Source: Variovorax paradoxus NBRC 15149
Lineage (GTDB): Bacteria; Pseudomonadota; Gammaproteobacteria; Burkholderiales; Burkholderiaceae_C
NCBI RefSeq assembly: GCF_001591365.1
Contig: NZ_BCUT01000001.1
Location: 1,798,001 to 1,862,000, forward strand
Direction of reading: 5' to 3'
DNA: 64,000 bases
Below are positions 51,906 through 60,421 of the stretch, piece by piece (position 1 is the first letter of the stretch; every line of letters starts with the position of its first letter). The notes beneath the pieces are model-generated. The model was not told where the DNA came from. It ran no database searches and saw only the letters and a list, made by a program, of their open reading frames with translations. Made by a program: the position numbers and the translations under genes.

Positions 51906-52790
51906 ATGGCCAACCGTCTTGAAGCCCTGCGCGTGTTCTGCACCGCCGCCGCTGCCGCCAACTTCCGCGAGGCCGCCGCGCGCCTGTCCGTCTCGCCGCA
52001 GGTCGTGACGCGCGCGGTTCGCGAGCTGGAAGAAGAACTGGGCGAGCCGCTGTTCCACCGCAGCACGCGCGGCGTGCAGCTCACCGACTTCGGCCGGCAG
52101 CTGGCCGAGCGTGCCCGCGTGGCGGTGGGCAGCGTCGACGAGCTGTTCCACCAGATCGACCGGCGCACGCTGTCGCAGCATGCGGGCACGGTGCGGGTCA
52201 CGGCGCCGCACGTGTACGCCCGGCTCATCCCGCAGGCGCTGGCGCCGCTGCTGGCGGCGCACCCCGGGCTGGTGCTCGACCTGCGCCTGTCGGAGCAGCA
52301 TGCCGACGTGGTCGACGAGCAGATCGACATCGGCGTGCGCGTGGGGCCGATGCGCGACGCGCGCTTCGTGGCACGCGCCGTCGGCAAGATGGCGCTGCAT
52401 GTGGTGGCGGCGCCGGCGCTCATCGAAAGAGTGGGCCGCCCGCAGGGCCTCGATGCGCTTGCGGCGCTGCCGCTCACCGCGCTGATCGACCGCAGCTCGG
52501 GCCGCCCCTGGCCGTGGACCTTCAGCAGGCGGCGGGTGGTGACGGTGTCCTCGCCCGCCTTCGTGACCGACAGCATCGATGCCGAATGCGCCGCTGTGCT
52601 CGCGGGCGTGGGCTTCGGGCAACTGATCGGGCCGCTGGCCGAGCCGTGGCTGCGCACCGGCGCGATGCTGCCCGTGCTGGAGGCCGAGGCGCCCGAGCCC
52701 TGGCCGATCCACGTCTACCGCCCGCAGCGTGCGCCGGTGCCCGCGCGCGTGCGGCTGGTGTACGACGAACTGATCCGCGTGCTGCGTTGA
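51906..52790 (+). CDS. LysR-family transcriptional regulator (CrgA-like)
   Basis: 294 residues. ATG 51906 is preferred because the family begins with MANRLEALRVFCTAAAAANF; an upstream in-frame ATG at 51843 would read through the inverted repeat. Helix-turn-helix at about 17-40 (REAAARLSVSPQVVTRAVRE), effector domain of the AaeR/CrgA-type (GTVRVTAPHVYARLIPQALA, DIGVRVGPMRDARFVAR). This branch commonly controls a divergent oxidoreductase gene, here the SDR. Confidence 0.9.
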   Translation: MANRLEALRVFCTAAAAANFREAAARLSVSPQVVTRAVRELEEELGEPLFHRSTRGVQLTDFGRQLAERARVAVGSVDELFHQIDRRTLSQHAGTVRVTAPHVYARLIPQALAPLLAAHPGLVLDLRLSEQHADVVDEQIDIGVRVGPMRDARFVARAVGKMALHVVAAPALIERVGRPQGLDALAALPLTALIDRSSGRPWPWTFSRRRVVTVSSPAFVTDSIDAECAAVLAGVGFGQLIGPLAEPWLRTGAMLPVLEAEAPEPWPIHVYRPQRAPVPARVRLVYDELIRVLR

Positions 52791-52802
52791 AGACGCAGCG
52801 GG

Positions 52803-53666
52803 TCAGTCGTACTTCTGGCCGGTGCGCATCAGCTCCGGCGTGCCGATCACCTCGTTGAGCGCATCGAAGTCCAGCATCTGTGGCCGCCACGGCTGCGTGG
52901 TGCGGTGCCGGTGCAGGCTCGCGTAGTAGCCCTGCAGCGTGTGCACCACGGCGCGCGCCGTGCCGCCCGGAAAGATCGCGATGCGAAAGCCATGGGCCTG
53001 CAGCGCATCGGCGTCCTGGATCGGCGTCTTGCCGCCTTCGACCATGTTGGCCAGCAGCGGCACGCGGTCGCCGAAGCGCCGGCAGGCGGCGTCCATCTGC
53101 TCGGGCGAGCGCAGCGCCTCGATGAAGAGCGCATCGACGCCGCAGGCCAGGTACGCCTCGGCGCGATCGAGCGCGGCTTCCAGCCCTTCGACCGCCACCG
53201 CATCGGTGCGCGCGAGGATCAGCGTGTTGCTCGAGGTGCGCGCGTCGAGCGCGGCCTTGAGCTTGCCGACCATCTCGCGCTCGGGCACCACGGCCTTGCC
53301 GTCGAGGTGGCCGCAGCGCTTGGGAAAGGTCTGGTCCTCGATCTGCACCATCGCCGCGCCCGCACGCTCGAAGCCGCGCACGGTGCGCTGGGTGTTGAGC
53401 GCGTTGCCGAAGCCGGTGTCGGCATCGACGATCACGGGCAGGCGCACGCGTTCGGTGATGCGCGCGAGCGTGTCCTCCACCTCGGTGAAGGTGGTGAGGC
53501 CGATGTCGGAGCGGCCCAGGCGCGTGTAGGCGATGGAGGCGCCCGAGAGGTACAGCGCCTCGAAGCCGGCCTGCTCGGCCACCAGCGCGCTGAGCGCGTC
53601 GTACACGCCGGGCGCGAGCACGATGTCCTTGCGCGCGAGCCGGGTCTTGAAGGAGGGGTTCGTCAT
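52803..53666 (-). CDS. Isocitrate lyase/PEP mutase family lyase (2,3-dimethylmalate lyase-like)
   Basis: Mg-dependent C-C lyase of 287 residues. Conserved elements: VLAPGVYDALSALVAEQAGF, SGASIAYTRLGRSDIG, metal-binding PVIVDADTGFGNA, VQIEDQTFPKRCGHLDGK with the catalytic cysteine in KRCGH near residue 116, and RTDAVAVEGLEAAL. Relatives cleave methylisocitrate, 2,3-dimethylmalate or other substituted malates, or decarboxylate oxaloacetate. The start overlaps the flavoprotein stop (ATGA), making this the last gene of an operon that also has an aconitase-type hydratase, which would supply such a malate. Confidence 0.85.
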   Translation of the reverse strand: MTNPSFKTRLARKDIVLAPGVYDALSALVAEQAGFEALYLSGASIAYTRLGRSDIGLTTFTEVEDTLARITERVRLPVIVDADTGFGNALNTQRTVRGFERAGAAMVQIEDQTFPKRCGHLDGKAVVPEREMVGKLKAALDARTSSNTLILARTDAVAVEGLEAALDRAEAYLACGVDALFIEALRSPEQMDAACRRFGDRVPLLANMVEGGKTPIQDADALQAHGFRIAIFPGGTARAVVHTLQGYYASLHRHRTTQPWRPQMLDFDALNEVIGTPELMRTGQKYD

Positions 53667-55078
53667 TGGGACGCTTTCGTCGATGGGATCAGTGCGGCCG
53701 CCGTGCGCGCCGCGATGTAGCCGCCGGCCACCGCGCTCAGCAGGCCGTTGCCGGAAAGATAGCCCCACACCGCATCGCCCGAGACGCCGCCCGCCGCGCC
53801 ACCGGCGGCAAACAGGTTGGCGAAGGGCGTGCCGTCCTGCCGCAGCACGCGCATGTCGGGCGCGGTGTCGAGGCCACCCTGGGTGTGGAACAAGGCGCCC
53901 GTGACCTTGACTGCGAAGTACGGCGCCTGGAGTGCGCGTGCGAACACGCGGCCATCGGGCGGTGGCGTGCGGGCGCGCATGGCGTCGAGCGTGGCTTGCA
54001 GCACCGAAGGCTCGCAGCCGATGCAATCCGCCAGCGCAGCCACCGATTCGCAGCGGCGCAGCGCACCTGCCGCTTCGGCCTCGCAGAAGTCGGGAAAGCC
54101 CCGCGCCAGTGCAAGCAGCGGCGCATCGAACACGTTCCACGCAATGCCGCCCGGCTGCGCGAGCACATGCACGGCGGCTTCCGAGTAGCCCTCAGTCTCG
54201 TCGTGGAAGCGCCGGCCTTCGCGGTTGAGCTGCACGCCGCCTTCCATCATCACGGCCCACGACATCAGCGCGCCCTGCGGCGTGACCCACGAGCCATGGC
54301 CCTGGTAGCCGCCCAGGTCGCGCAGGCGTGCGCCCAGCGCTTCGCCCCAGAGGATCGCGCTGCCGTCGTTGCCGGCGTGGCCGCCGAAGCTGGCTTCGGC
54401 CATCTCGGGCAGCAGCGTGCGCACCATCTCCGGATTGCCGCCGAAACCGTTGCAGGCGAGCAGCAGCGCGTCGCAGGCCAGCGTTTCGCGGCTGCCATCG
54501 GGGCGCGAGTAGTCGACGCCGATCACGCGGTCTTCGGCGTCGAGCACCAGCGTGTCGACCAGCGCCTGTGTCAGCACCGGAATGCCCGCTGCCGCTGCGG
54601 CCGCCTGCAGCGCCGCCATCAGCGACGCGCCGGTCTTCTGCGGCAGCGAATGCATGCGATGCACGCTGTGGCCCGGATAGAGAAAGCCGTCGAGCAGCAT
54701 CCACCGCAGCCCATGCCGCTCCTGCAGCGCATCGAGCGCCGGTCCGATGGAAGCTGCATAGGCATCGACCAGCGCAGGCGCCGCTTGGCCGTGCGCCTTG
54801 GCCTGGATGTCGGCGGCAAAGCGCTCGGCACTGTCGCCCAGGACGCCATGCGCCCGCTGCGTGCGCGTGCCGGGCGCGGGGATGAAGCCCGAGGACAGCG
54901 CAGTCGAGCCGCTCGGCAGCGCGTCGCGCTCGAGCACCACGCAGTCCACGCCCGCATCGGCCAGCATCAGCGCGGCCGTGAGCCCGCAGGCGCCGCCGCC
55001 GACGATGGCCACCGGCACGTGCACATCGGCCTCGACCTGCGCCGCGCGGCGGATGTGGCGCGAAGGGCCTGCCGTCAT
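53663..55078 (-). CDS. FAD-dependent oxidoreductase (FAD_binding_2 / fumarate reductase flavoprotein-like)
   Basis: 471 residues. Dinucleotide-binding start VAIVGGGACGLTAALMLADA near residue 22, ACDALLLACNGFGGNPEMV in the middle, and the C-terminal FAD motif FANLFAAGGAAGGVSGDAVW followed by GYLSGNGLL. The capping domain holds HDETEGYSEAAVHVLAQ. Enzymes of this class reduce or form C=C bonds next to carbonyl or carboxyl groups (fumarate, urocanate, ketosteroids, tricarballylate). Coupled by ATGA overlaps on both sides. It may desaturate or reduce an intermediate in the operon's pathway. Confidence 0.85.
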   Translation of the reverse strand: MTAGPSRHIRRAAQVEADVHVPVAIVGGGACGLTAALMLADAGVDCVVLERDALPSGSTALSSGFIPAPGTRTQRAHGVLGDSAERFAADIQAKAHGQAAPALVDAYAASIGPALDALQERHGLRWMLLDGFLYPGHSVHRMHSLPQKTGASLMAALQAAAAAAGIPVLTQALVDTLVLDAEDRVIGVDYSRPDGSRETLACDALLLACNGFGGNPEMVRTLLPEMAEASFGGHAGNDGSAILWGEALGARLRDLGGYQGHGSWVTPQGALMSWAVMMEGGVQLNREGRRFHDETEGYSEAAVHVLAQPGGIAWNVFDAPLLALARGFPDFCEAEAAGALRRCESVAALADCIGCEPSVLQATLDAMRARTPPPDGRVFARALQAPYFAVKVTGALFHTQGGLDTAPDMRVLRQDGTPFANLFAAGGAAGGVSGDAVWGYLSGNGLLSAVAGGYIAARTAAALIPSTKASQ

Positions 55079-55689
55079 GCGAGCGAAGCGGTGAAGGCCG
55101 CGCAGTCGGTCACCTCGGCCACGTTGCGCATGTCGGCCAGCGAGGTCTGGTGGCGCTCCTCGCCGAAGGCCGCGCAGCCGTCGGCCAGCACCAGCGTGCG
55201 GTAGTCGCGCATGTGGGCATCGCGCACCGTGCTGGCCACGCCGCCGTTGGTCACGATGCCGCACACGGCCACGGTGTCGATGCCCGCGCGGCGCAGCACC
55301 CAGTCGAGCTGGGTGTTGAAGAAGGCCGAATAGGCAACCTTGCTGACCGCCACGTCGACCAGCCCGGCCAGCGCATCGACGTTGGCCTGGCCCCAGCTGC
55401 CGGGCGCGAAGTCGCCCTTCTTCAGGTAGGGGCGCAGCGCCTTCAGGTGCGGCGACACCATCGGCTCGCCGGCCGCGTCGGGCCACAGCGTGAACTGGCT
55501 GGCGACCACGAGGCCGCCCGCGGCCTTGAGCGCGCGCGCCACCGCGGCCACGCGCGCCGGCAGCAGCAGCGCGGGCGGGTTGGTGTCGCCGCCGCGCGCA
55601 TAGGCGCCCTTGGCGTCGAGAAAGTCGTTCTGCAGGTCGACGATGAGCAGCGCCGTCTTCGCCGCAACAGGTTTCGTTTCCGCGCTCAT
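55075..55689 (-). CDS. Isochorismatase-like hydrolase lacking the nucleophilic Cys
   Basis: 204 residues of the isochorismatase/cysteine-hydrolase fold. Asp18 (LLIVDLQNDF) and Lys117 (VSKVAYSAFFNT) of the triad are present, but where amidases have TNxCV the sequence is TNGGV, so Cys is replaced by Gly150. True isochorismatases (EntB, PhzD) also have Gly at this place and cleave a vinyl ether without a covalent intermediate. It is therefore not a standard N-carbamoyl-sarcosine or maleamate amidase, despite its place after the HyuA gene (ATGA overlap). Confidence 0.85.
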   Translation of the reverse strand: MSAETKPVAAKTALLIVDLQNDFLDAKGAYARGGDTNPPALLLPARVAAVARALKAAGGLVVASQFTLWPDAAGEPMVSPHLKALRPYLKKGDFAPGSWGQANVDALAGLVDVAVSKVAYSAFFNTQLDWVLRRAGIDTVAVCGIVTNGGVASTVRDAHMRDYRTLVLADGCAAFGEERHQTSLADMRNVAEVTDCAAFTASLA

Positions 55690-57740
55690 GACAGCCTCAC
55701 CAGCAGGTTGCCGTGCGCGTCGACCTCGGCGTGGAAGCCGGGTTCGAGCCACACGGTGGTGTCGGCCTGCTCGAGGATCGCAGGCCCTTCGATGCGCGCG
55801 GCCACCGGCAGTTCGAGCCGTGCATGGCGCGCGGCCTCGTGCCACCGGCCGTGGTGGAACACGCGCTGCGTGCCCAGCGGCGCGGTGCTGCCCTGCCCTT
55901 CGGGCGCGAGCACCTTCAGGTCGAACTTGGGCCGCACGCCGATGCGCGCATAGCGCAGGTTCATCACGCGGATGGGGATGCCGTCGAGCACGCGGCCGAA
56001 GGCGGCCGTGTAGGCGGCCTCGAACGCGGTGCGGATCGACGCGGCCGTGACCGGCGCCTGGCCCGCATCGGCCAGCACCACGGGCAGCGTGTGCGTCTGG
56101 CCCGCATAGAGCATGTCGAGCGCGACCACCTCGCGCACTTCGTCGAAGCGCACGCCCGAGGAGTCGAGGCGCTGCTGGCAGGCCGCCGAGAGTTCGTCGA
56201 TGCGGCGCTGCAGGTCGGCCACGTCGAGTTCGGCGAGCGGCCTGTTGAGGGTCTGCACCGCGTCGTGCCGCATGTCGGCGATCACGCAGCCAAGGGCGGA
56301 GGTCACGCCGGGATAGCGCGGCACGATGCCGGTGGCCACGCCCACCTCGCGCATCATCGCGCACACATGCAGCGCACCGCCGCCGCCGAAGGGCATGTAG
56401 GCAAAGCGGCGCGGATCGTGCCCGCGCTCGATCGACACGAGGCGAATGGCGCCCGCCATGCGTGCATTGGCTACCGTGAGAATGGCTTCCGCAGCCGCAT
56501 GCACGTCGAGCCCGAGCGGGCGTGCAACGTGCTCTTCGATGGCCTGCTGCGACTTCTCTGCGTCCAACGCCGCAAGCAGCCCGCCGCCCAGCGGCCGGTC
56601 GGCGGCGATGCGGCCCAGCAGCACGTTCGCATCGGTCACGGTCGGCCTCATGTTGCCGCGCCCGTAGCACGCCGGTCCCGGCACACTGCCGGCCGACTCC
56701 GGGCCGACCTGCAGCATGCCGCTCGCATCCACGGAAGCGATGGAGCCGCCGCCGGCGCCGATGGTCTCGATCTGGATCATCGGCGAGCGGATCACCATGC
56801 CGAACTCGATGGCGGTCTGCGCCGCCAGCGCGGCCTCGCCGTTGGCCACCAGCGACACGTCGAACGAGGTGCCGCCCATGTCGCCGGTGATCACGTTCGG
56901 GAAACCCGCCGCGCGCGCGATGGCCGCGCAGGCGATCACGCCGGCCGCCGGGCCCGAGAGCGCGGTGCGCACGGGCAGGTCGCTCGCGGTCTGGCGCGAC
57001 ATCACGCCGCCGTTGCTCTGCACCACCAGCAGTTCGCCCGCGAAGCCCTGCGCGCGCAGGTCGGCTTCGAGGCGGCCGAGGTAGCTGCCGACCACCGGCT
57101 GCAGCGCCGCATTGAGCGTGGCGGTCGAGCAGCGTTCGAACTCGCGGATCTCGGGCAGCACCTCGCTGGCCGAGGTGACGTGCGGGTTGGGCCAGAGTTC
57201 GCGCACGGCCGCCACAGCAAGCCGTTCGTTCTCGGGGTTGGCGTAGGTGTTGATGAAGAACACGCACACCGCTTCGCAGCCCGCTTCGAGCAGCGAGTGC
57301 GCCTCGGCGCGCACCTGGTCGAGGTCGACCGGCGTGTGCAGCGTGCCGTCGGCCAGCACGCGCTCGTCGACTTCGCGGCGCAGGTGACGCGGCACCACGG
57401 GCACGAAACTGCCGCGCAGGCCCCAGGTCTCGGGCCGGTCGCGGCGGCGCATCTCGAGCACGTCACGGAAACCGCGCGTGGTGATGATGCCGGTGCGCGC
57501 CACCTTGCGTTCGAGCAGCGCATTGGTGCCGACCGTGGTGCCGTGCACGATGGTGGCAATGGCCGCGGCCGAATCGGCCACGCGCGCCACGCCGTTCATG
57601 AAGCCGCGCGCTTCCTCGCCGCGCGTGGAGGGCACCTTGACGATGCGCGCGCTGCCGTTGGCCTCGTCGAGCACGAACAGGTCGGTGAAGGTGCCGCCGA
57701 CATCGACACCGACGACAAGGGATTTGCTTGTGGAGCTCAT
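55686..57740 (-). CDS. hyuA: Hydantoinase/oxoprolinase subunit A
   Basis: ATP-dependent cyclic amide hydrolase subunit, 684 residues. ASKHA-type start LVVGVDVGGTFTDLFVLDE, phosphate motifs VHGTTVGTNALLERK and NVITGDMGGTSFDVSLV near residue 285, YMPFGGGGALHVCAMMREV near residue 440. Pairs with HyuB, whose gene is upstream and overlaps it (ATGA). Family members open hydantoin, 5-oxoproline or related lactams at the cost of ATP, and some (acetone carboxylase class) carboxylate instead. Residue-level specificity cannot be read. Confidence 0.92.
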   Translation of the reverse strand: MSSTSKSLVVGVDVGGTFTDLFVLDEANGSARIVKVPSTRGEEARGFMNGVARVADSAAAIATIVHGTTVGTNALLERKVARTGIITTRGFRDVLEMRRRDRPETWGLRGSFVPVVPRHLRREVDERVLADGTLHTPVDLDQVRAEAHSLLEAGCEAVCVFFINTYANPENERLAVAAVRELWPNPHVTSASEVLPEIREFERCSTATLNAALQPVVGSYLGRLEADLRAQGFAGELLVVQSNGGVMSRQTASDLPVRTALSGPAAGVIACAAIARAAGFPNVITGDMGGTSFDVSLVANGEAALAAQTAIEFGMVIRSPMIQIETIGAGGGSIASVDASGMLQVGPESAGSVPGPACYGRGNMRPTVTDANVLLGRIAADRPLGGGLLAALDAEKSQQAIEEHVARPLGLDVHAAAEAILTVANARMAGAIRLVSIERGHDPRRFAYMPFGGGGALHVCAMMREVGVATGIVPRYPGVTSALGCVIADMRHDAVQTLNRPLAELDVADLQRRIDELSAACQQRLDSSGVRFDEVREVVALDMLYAGQTHTLPVVLADAGQAPVTAASIRTAFEAAYTAAFGRVLDGIPIRVMNLRYARIGVRPKFDLKVLAPEGQGSTAPLGTQRVFHHGRWHEAARHARLELPVAARIEGPAILEQADTTVWLEPGFHAEVDAHGNLLVRLS

Positions 57741-59419
57741 TCGGATGCTTTCTTGCCGCTAGCGGCGGTGACGTAGCCCATCGCGGCATCGGCTTCGCGC
57801 TGCGAAGCGGGGCGCTCGGCGGCACGGCCCCAGCCGCCGCCGCCGGGCGTTTCGAGCCGCACGCGCTCACCGCGCGCAAGCTGGATGCCGCGCATCTTCG
57901 ACACCATGGGCGGCGTGTGCCACTCGCCCGCGTTCTCGTAGCGGAACACGTTGAGGGCGCCCGGGCCGCCGCCCGCAATGCCCTTGGGCGGCGAGGTGCC
58001 GCGCTCGCCGAAGACGAACACCTCGGCGTCCTTCTCGAGCAGTTCGATCTCGTAGACGGCGCCGAGGCCACCGCGGTGCCGGCCGTCGCCGCCCGAATCG
58101 GCGCGCAGCGACCACTCGGTGAAGCGCACGGGGTATGCGGCCTCGAGGATTTCGAGTGGTGGGATCGTCGCGGTCGAGATCGGCGCGTTGCCGTGCGACA
58201 GGCCGTCGCCGCCCGAATGGCCGCCATGCCCGCCGCCGAAGAAGCTGAACATCACCCAGCGCTGGCCTTCGCGGCCCTTGTCGCTGCGGTGGCCCGCAAT
58301 CGACAGCGCGTTGATGGTGCCGTAGGCCTGCGCCACGGCGCGCGTGGGGTCGGCCTGCGCGGCGGCGCTGAAGATCACGTCGATCATGCGCAGGATGGTC
58401 TCGGTGTAGCCGCCCACCGGGCGCGGGCGCTCGGCGCTGATCACCAGCTTGTCGGGAATCACGAAGTCGACCGCGTCGAGCACGCCGGCGTTCGCGGGCA
58501 CGTCGGGGAACAGGTGCTTGAGCGCGACGTAGCAGGCCGCGACCGCCGTGGCGCGCGAGATGTTCACCGGGCCGGCGCATTGCGGCGAGGTGCGCGAGAA
58601 GTCGAGCGAGAGCCGGTCGCCGGCCACCGTCATGTCGAGCGCGATGGTGAGCGGCTGGTTGACGATGCCGTCGTTGTCGAGCACGTCCTCGAAGCTGTAG
58701 CGGCCGTCGGGCAGCGAGGCGATGTGCGCGCGCATGAGGCGCAGCGCACGGCTGCGCAGCTCGCCGAGTGCATTCAGCACCAGGCCGTCGCCGTATTCGT
58801 CGAGCAGGCCGTGCAGGCGCTTGGCGCCGAGCTCCAGCGCGGCGAGCTGGCCGTTGAGGTCGCCCCAGAGACTGTCGGGCAGGCGCGTGTTGGCCTGCAG
58901 GATGGCGAGCACGTCGGCATCGAGCACGCCGCCCTGCACGATGCGCACCGGCGGAATCTGCACCGCCTCCTGCCAGCATTCGGTGGCGGCCGGGTTGTAG
59001 TTGCCGGGCACCGCGCCGCCCACGTCGTGCCAGTGCGCGGCCGAGGCCATGTAGCAATACAGCTTGCCGTTGCGGAAGAAGGGCTTGACCAGCTTGAAGT
59101 CGTTGGCGTGCGTGCCGCCGTCGTAGGCGTCGTTGCTGATCCAGATGTCGCCGTCCTTCATGCCGCCGCGCGGCGCGGCCGCCTTCGCCGTGGCGCGCAC
59201 CGCGAAGGCCATGGCGCCCACGAACACAGGCAGGCCCGACTTGCCCTGCACCAGCGTGTCGCCGGTGGTGGCGTCGTAGAGGCCGTGGCAGGCGTCGTGC
59301 GCCTCGGCAATGATGGGATTGAACGCGCTGCGGTAGAGCGTGGCGTCCATCTCGTCGGCCACCTGTTCGAGGCGGCCGCGCAGCACGGCGAGCGTGACGG
59401 GGTCGAGGGTGTCGTTCAT
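57737..59419 (-). CDS. hyuB: Hydantoinase/oxoprolinase subunit B
   Basis: Catalytic partner of HyuA, 560 residues. Opening MNDTLDPVTLAVLRGRLEQV with DATLYRSAFNPIIAEAHDAC is the family hallmark. Metal-binding and active-site motifs include NDAYDGGTHANDF, SAAHWHDVGGAVPGNYNP and SGGDGRHRGGLGAVYEIELL. ATG 59419 is the natural start; it lies 2 nt from the stop of the Bug gene. Together HyuAB would open a lactam or cyclic imide imported via the flanking Bug proteins. Confidence 0.92.
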   Translation of the reverse strand: MNDTLDPVTLAVLRGRLEQVADEMDATLYRSAFNPIIAEAHDACHGLYDATTGDTLVQGKSGLPVFVGAMAFAVRATAKAAAPRGGMKDGDIWISNDAYDGGTHANDFKLVKPFFRNGKLYCYMASAAHWHDVGGAVPGNYNPAATECWQEAVQIPPVRIVQGGVLDADVLAILQANTRLPDSLWGDLNGQLAALELGAKRLHGLLDEYGDGLVLNALGELRSRALRLMRAHIASLPDGRYSFEDVLDNDGIVNQPLTIALDMTVAGDRLSLDFSRTSPQCAGPVNISRATAVAACYVALKHLFPDVPANAGVLDAVDFVIPDKLVISAERPRPVGGYTETILRMIDVIFSAAAQADPTRAVAQAYGTINALSIAGHRSDKGREGQRWVMFSFFGGGHGGHSGGDGLSHGNAPISTATIPPLEILEAAYPVRFTEWSLRADSGGDGRHRGGLGAVYEIELLEKDAEVFVFGERGTSPPKGIAGGGPGALNVFRYENAGEWHTPPMVSKMRGIQLARGERVRLETPGGGGWGRAAERPASQREADAAMGYVTAASGKKASE

Positions 59420-59421
59420 GT

Positions 59422-60393
59422 TCAGTCCACTTTCGCGCCACTGGTCCTGACGACCTTGGCCCATTTGTCGATCTCGCGCTTCACGTGCGCGGTGAATTCG
59501 GCCTGGGTGGAGCCCACGGGCTCGGCGCCCAGCGCCGTCAGCTTCTCGCGCACGTCGGGCAGCTTCAGGATGCGCTGCACCTCGGCCGAGAGCTTGTCCA
59601 CCACGGGCTGCGGCGTGCCCCTGGGCGCGAACAGCCCCGACCATGCATCGGCGTAGAAGCCCGGGTAGGTCTCGGCGATGGTCGGCAAGCCGGGCAGCGA
59701 GGGCGCGCGGTGCAGGCTGGTGAGCGCGATGGCGCGCAGCTTGCCGGCCTTGACGTGCGGCAGTGCCGAGGGCAGGCCGTCGACCATCATCTGCACCTGC
59801 CCCGCGAGCAGGTCGGACACCGCCGGCGCGCTGCCCTTGTAGGGCACGTGCGTGATGTCGACGCCGGCCTCGGACTTGAGCATTTCCATGCCCAGGTGCG
59901 CGGCCGTGCCGTTGCCGAGCGAGGCGTAGTTGAGCTTGCCGGGCTCCTTCTTCGCGAGCGCCACGAGCTCGGCCAGGTTCTTCGCCGGCACCGAGGGGTG
60001 CACCACCAGCACGTTGGGCACCACCGCCACCTGGCTGATGGCGACGAAGTCGGCCACCGGGTCGTAGGGCATCCTGCTGTAGAGCGAGGTGTTGATCGCA
60101 TGCGAGCCGGTCACGCCCATCACCAGCGTGTAGCCGTCGGCCGGCGCCTTGGCGACGAGGTCGGAGCCGACGTTGCCGCCCGCGCCCGCGCGGTTGTCGA
60201 CCACCACCGGCTGGCCCCAGTGCTCGCCCATCTTCACGGCGACCAGCCGCGCCGCCGCATCGGTGGCGCCGCCCGGCGGGAACGGCACGACGATGCGGAT
60301 CGGCTTGTCCGGAAAGCCGTTCGCCTGTGCGGCGGCGGCGAGCGGCAGGCAGGCAAGGAGCAATGTGCTCGCAAGATGGCGCAGGAGTTTCAT
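59422..60393 (-). CDS. Bug/TctC-family periplasmic substrate-binding protein
   Basis: 323 residues. GGAG (just before ATG 60393) and signal peptide MKLLRHLASTLLLACLPLAA ending near AAAQA. Mature start FPDKPIRIVVPFPPGGATDA, then NRAGAGGNVGSDLVAKAPAD and TSGAKVD at the end. Lies between the MmgE/PrpD and HyuB genes in the leftward operon. No TctA/TctB partners are in the window. The operon has a second Bug gene at its head. Confidence 0.92.
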   Translation of the reverse strand: MKLLRHLASTLLLACLPLAAAAQANGFPDKPIRIVVPFPPGGATDAAARLVAVKMGEHWGQPVVVDNRAGAGGNVGSDLVAKAPADGYTLVMGVTGSHAINTSLYSRMPYDPVADFVAISQVAVVPNVLVVHPSVPAKNLAELVALAKKEPGKLNYASLGNGTAAHLGMEMLKSEAGVDITHVPYKGSAPAVSDLLAGQVQMMVDGLPSALPHVKAGKLRAIALTSLHRAPSLPGLPTIAETYPGFYADAWSGLFAPRGTPQPVVDKLSAEVQRILKLPDVREKLTALGAEPVGSTQAEFTAHVKREIDKWAKVVRTSGAKVD

Positions 60394-60421
60394 GGTGGTG
60401 GGCCTGTGAGGAATGAAGGAT

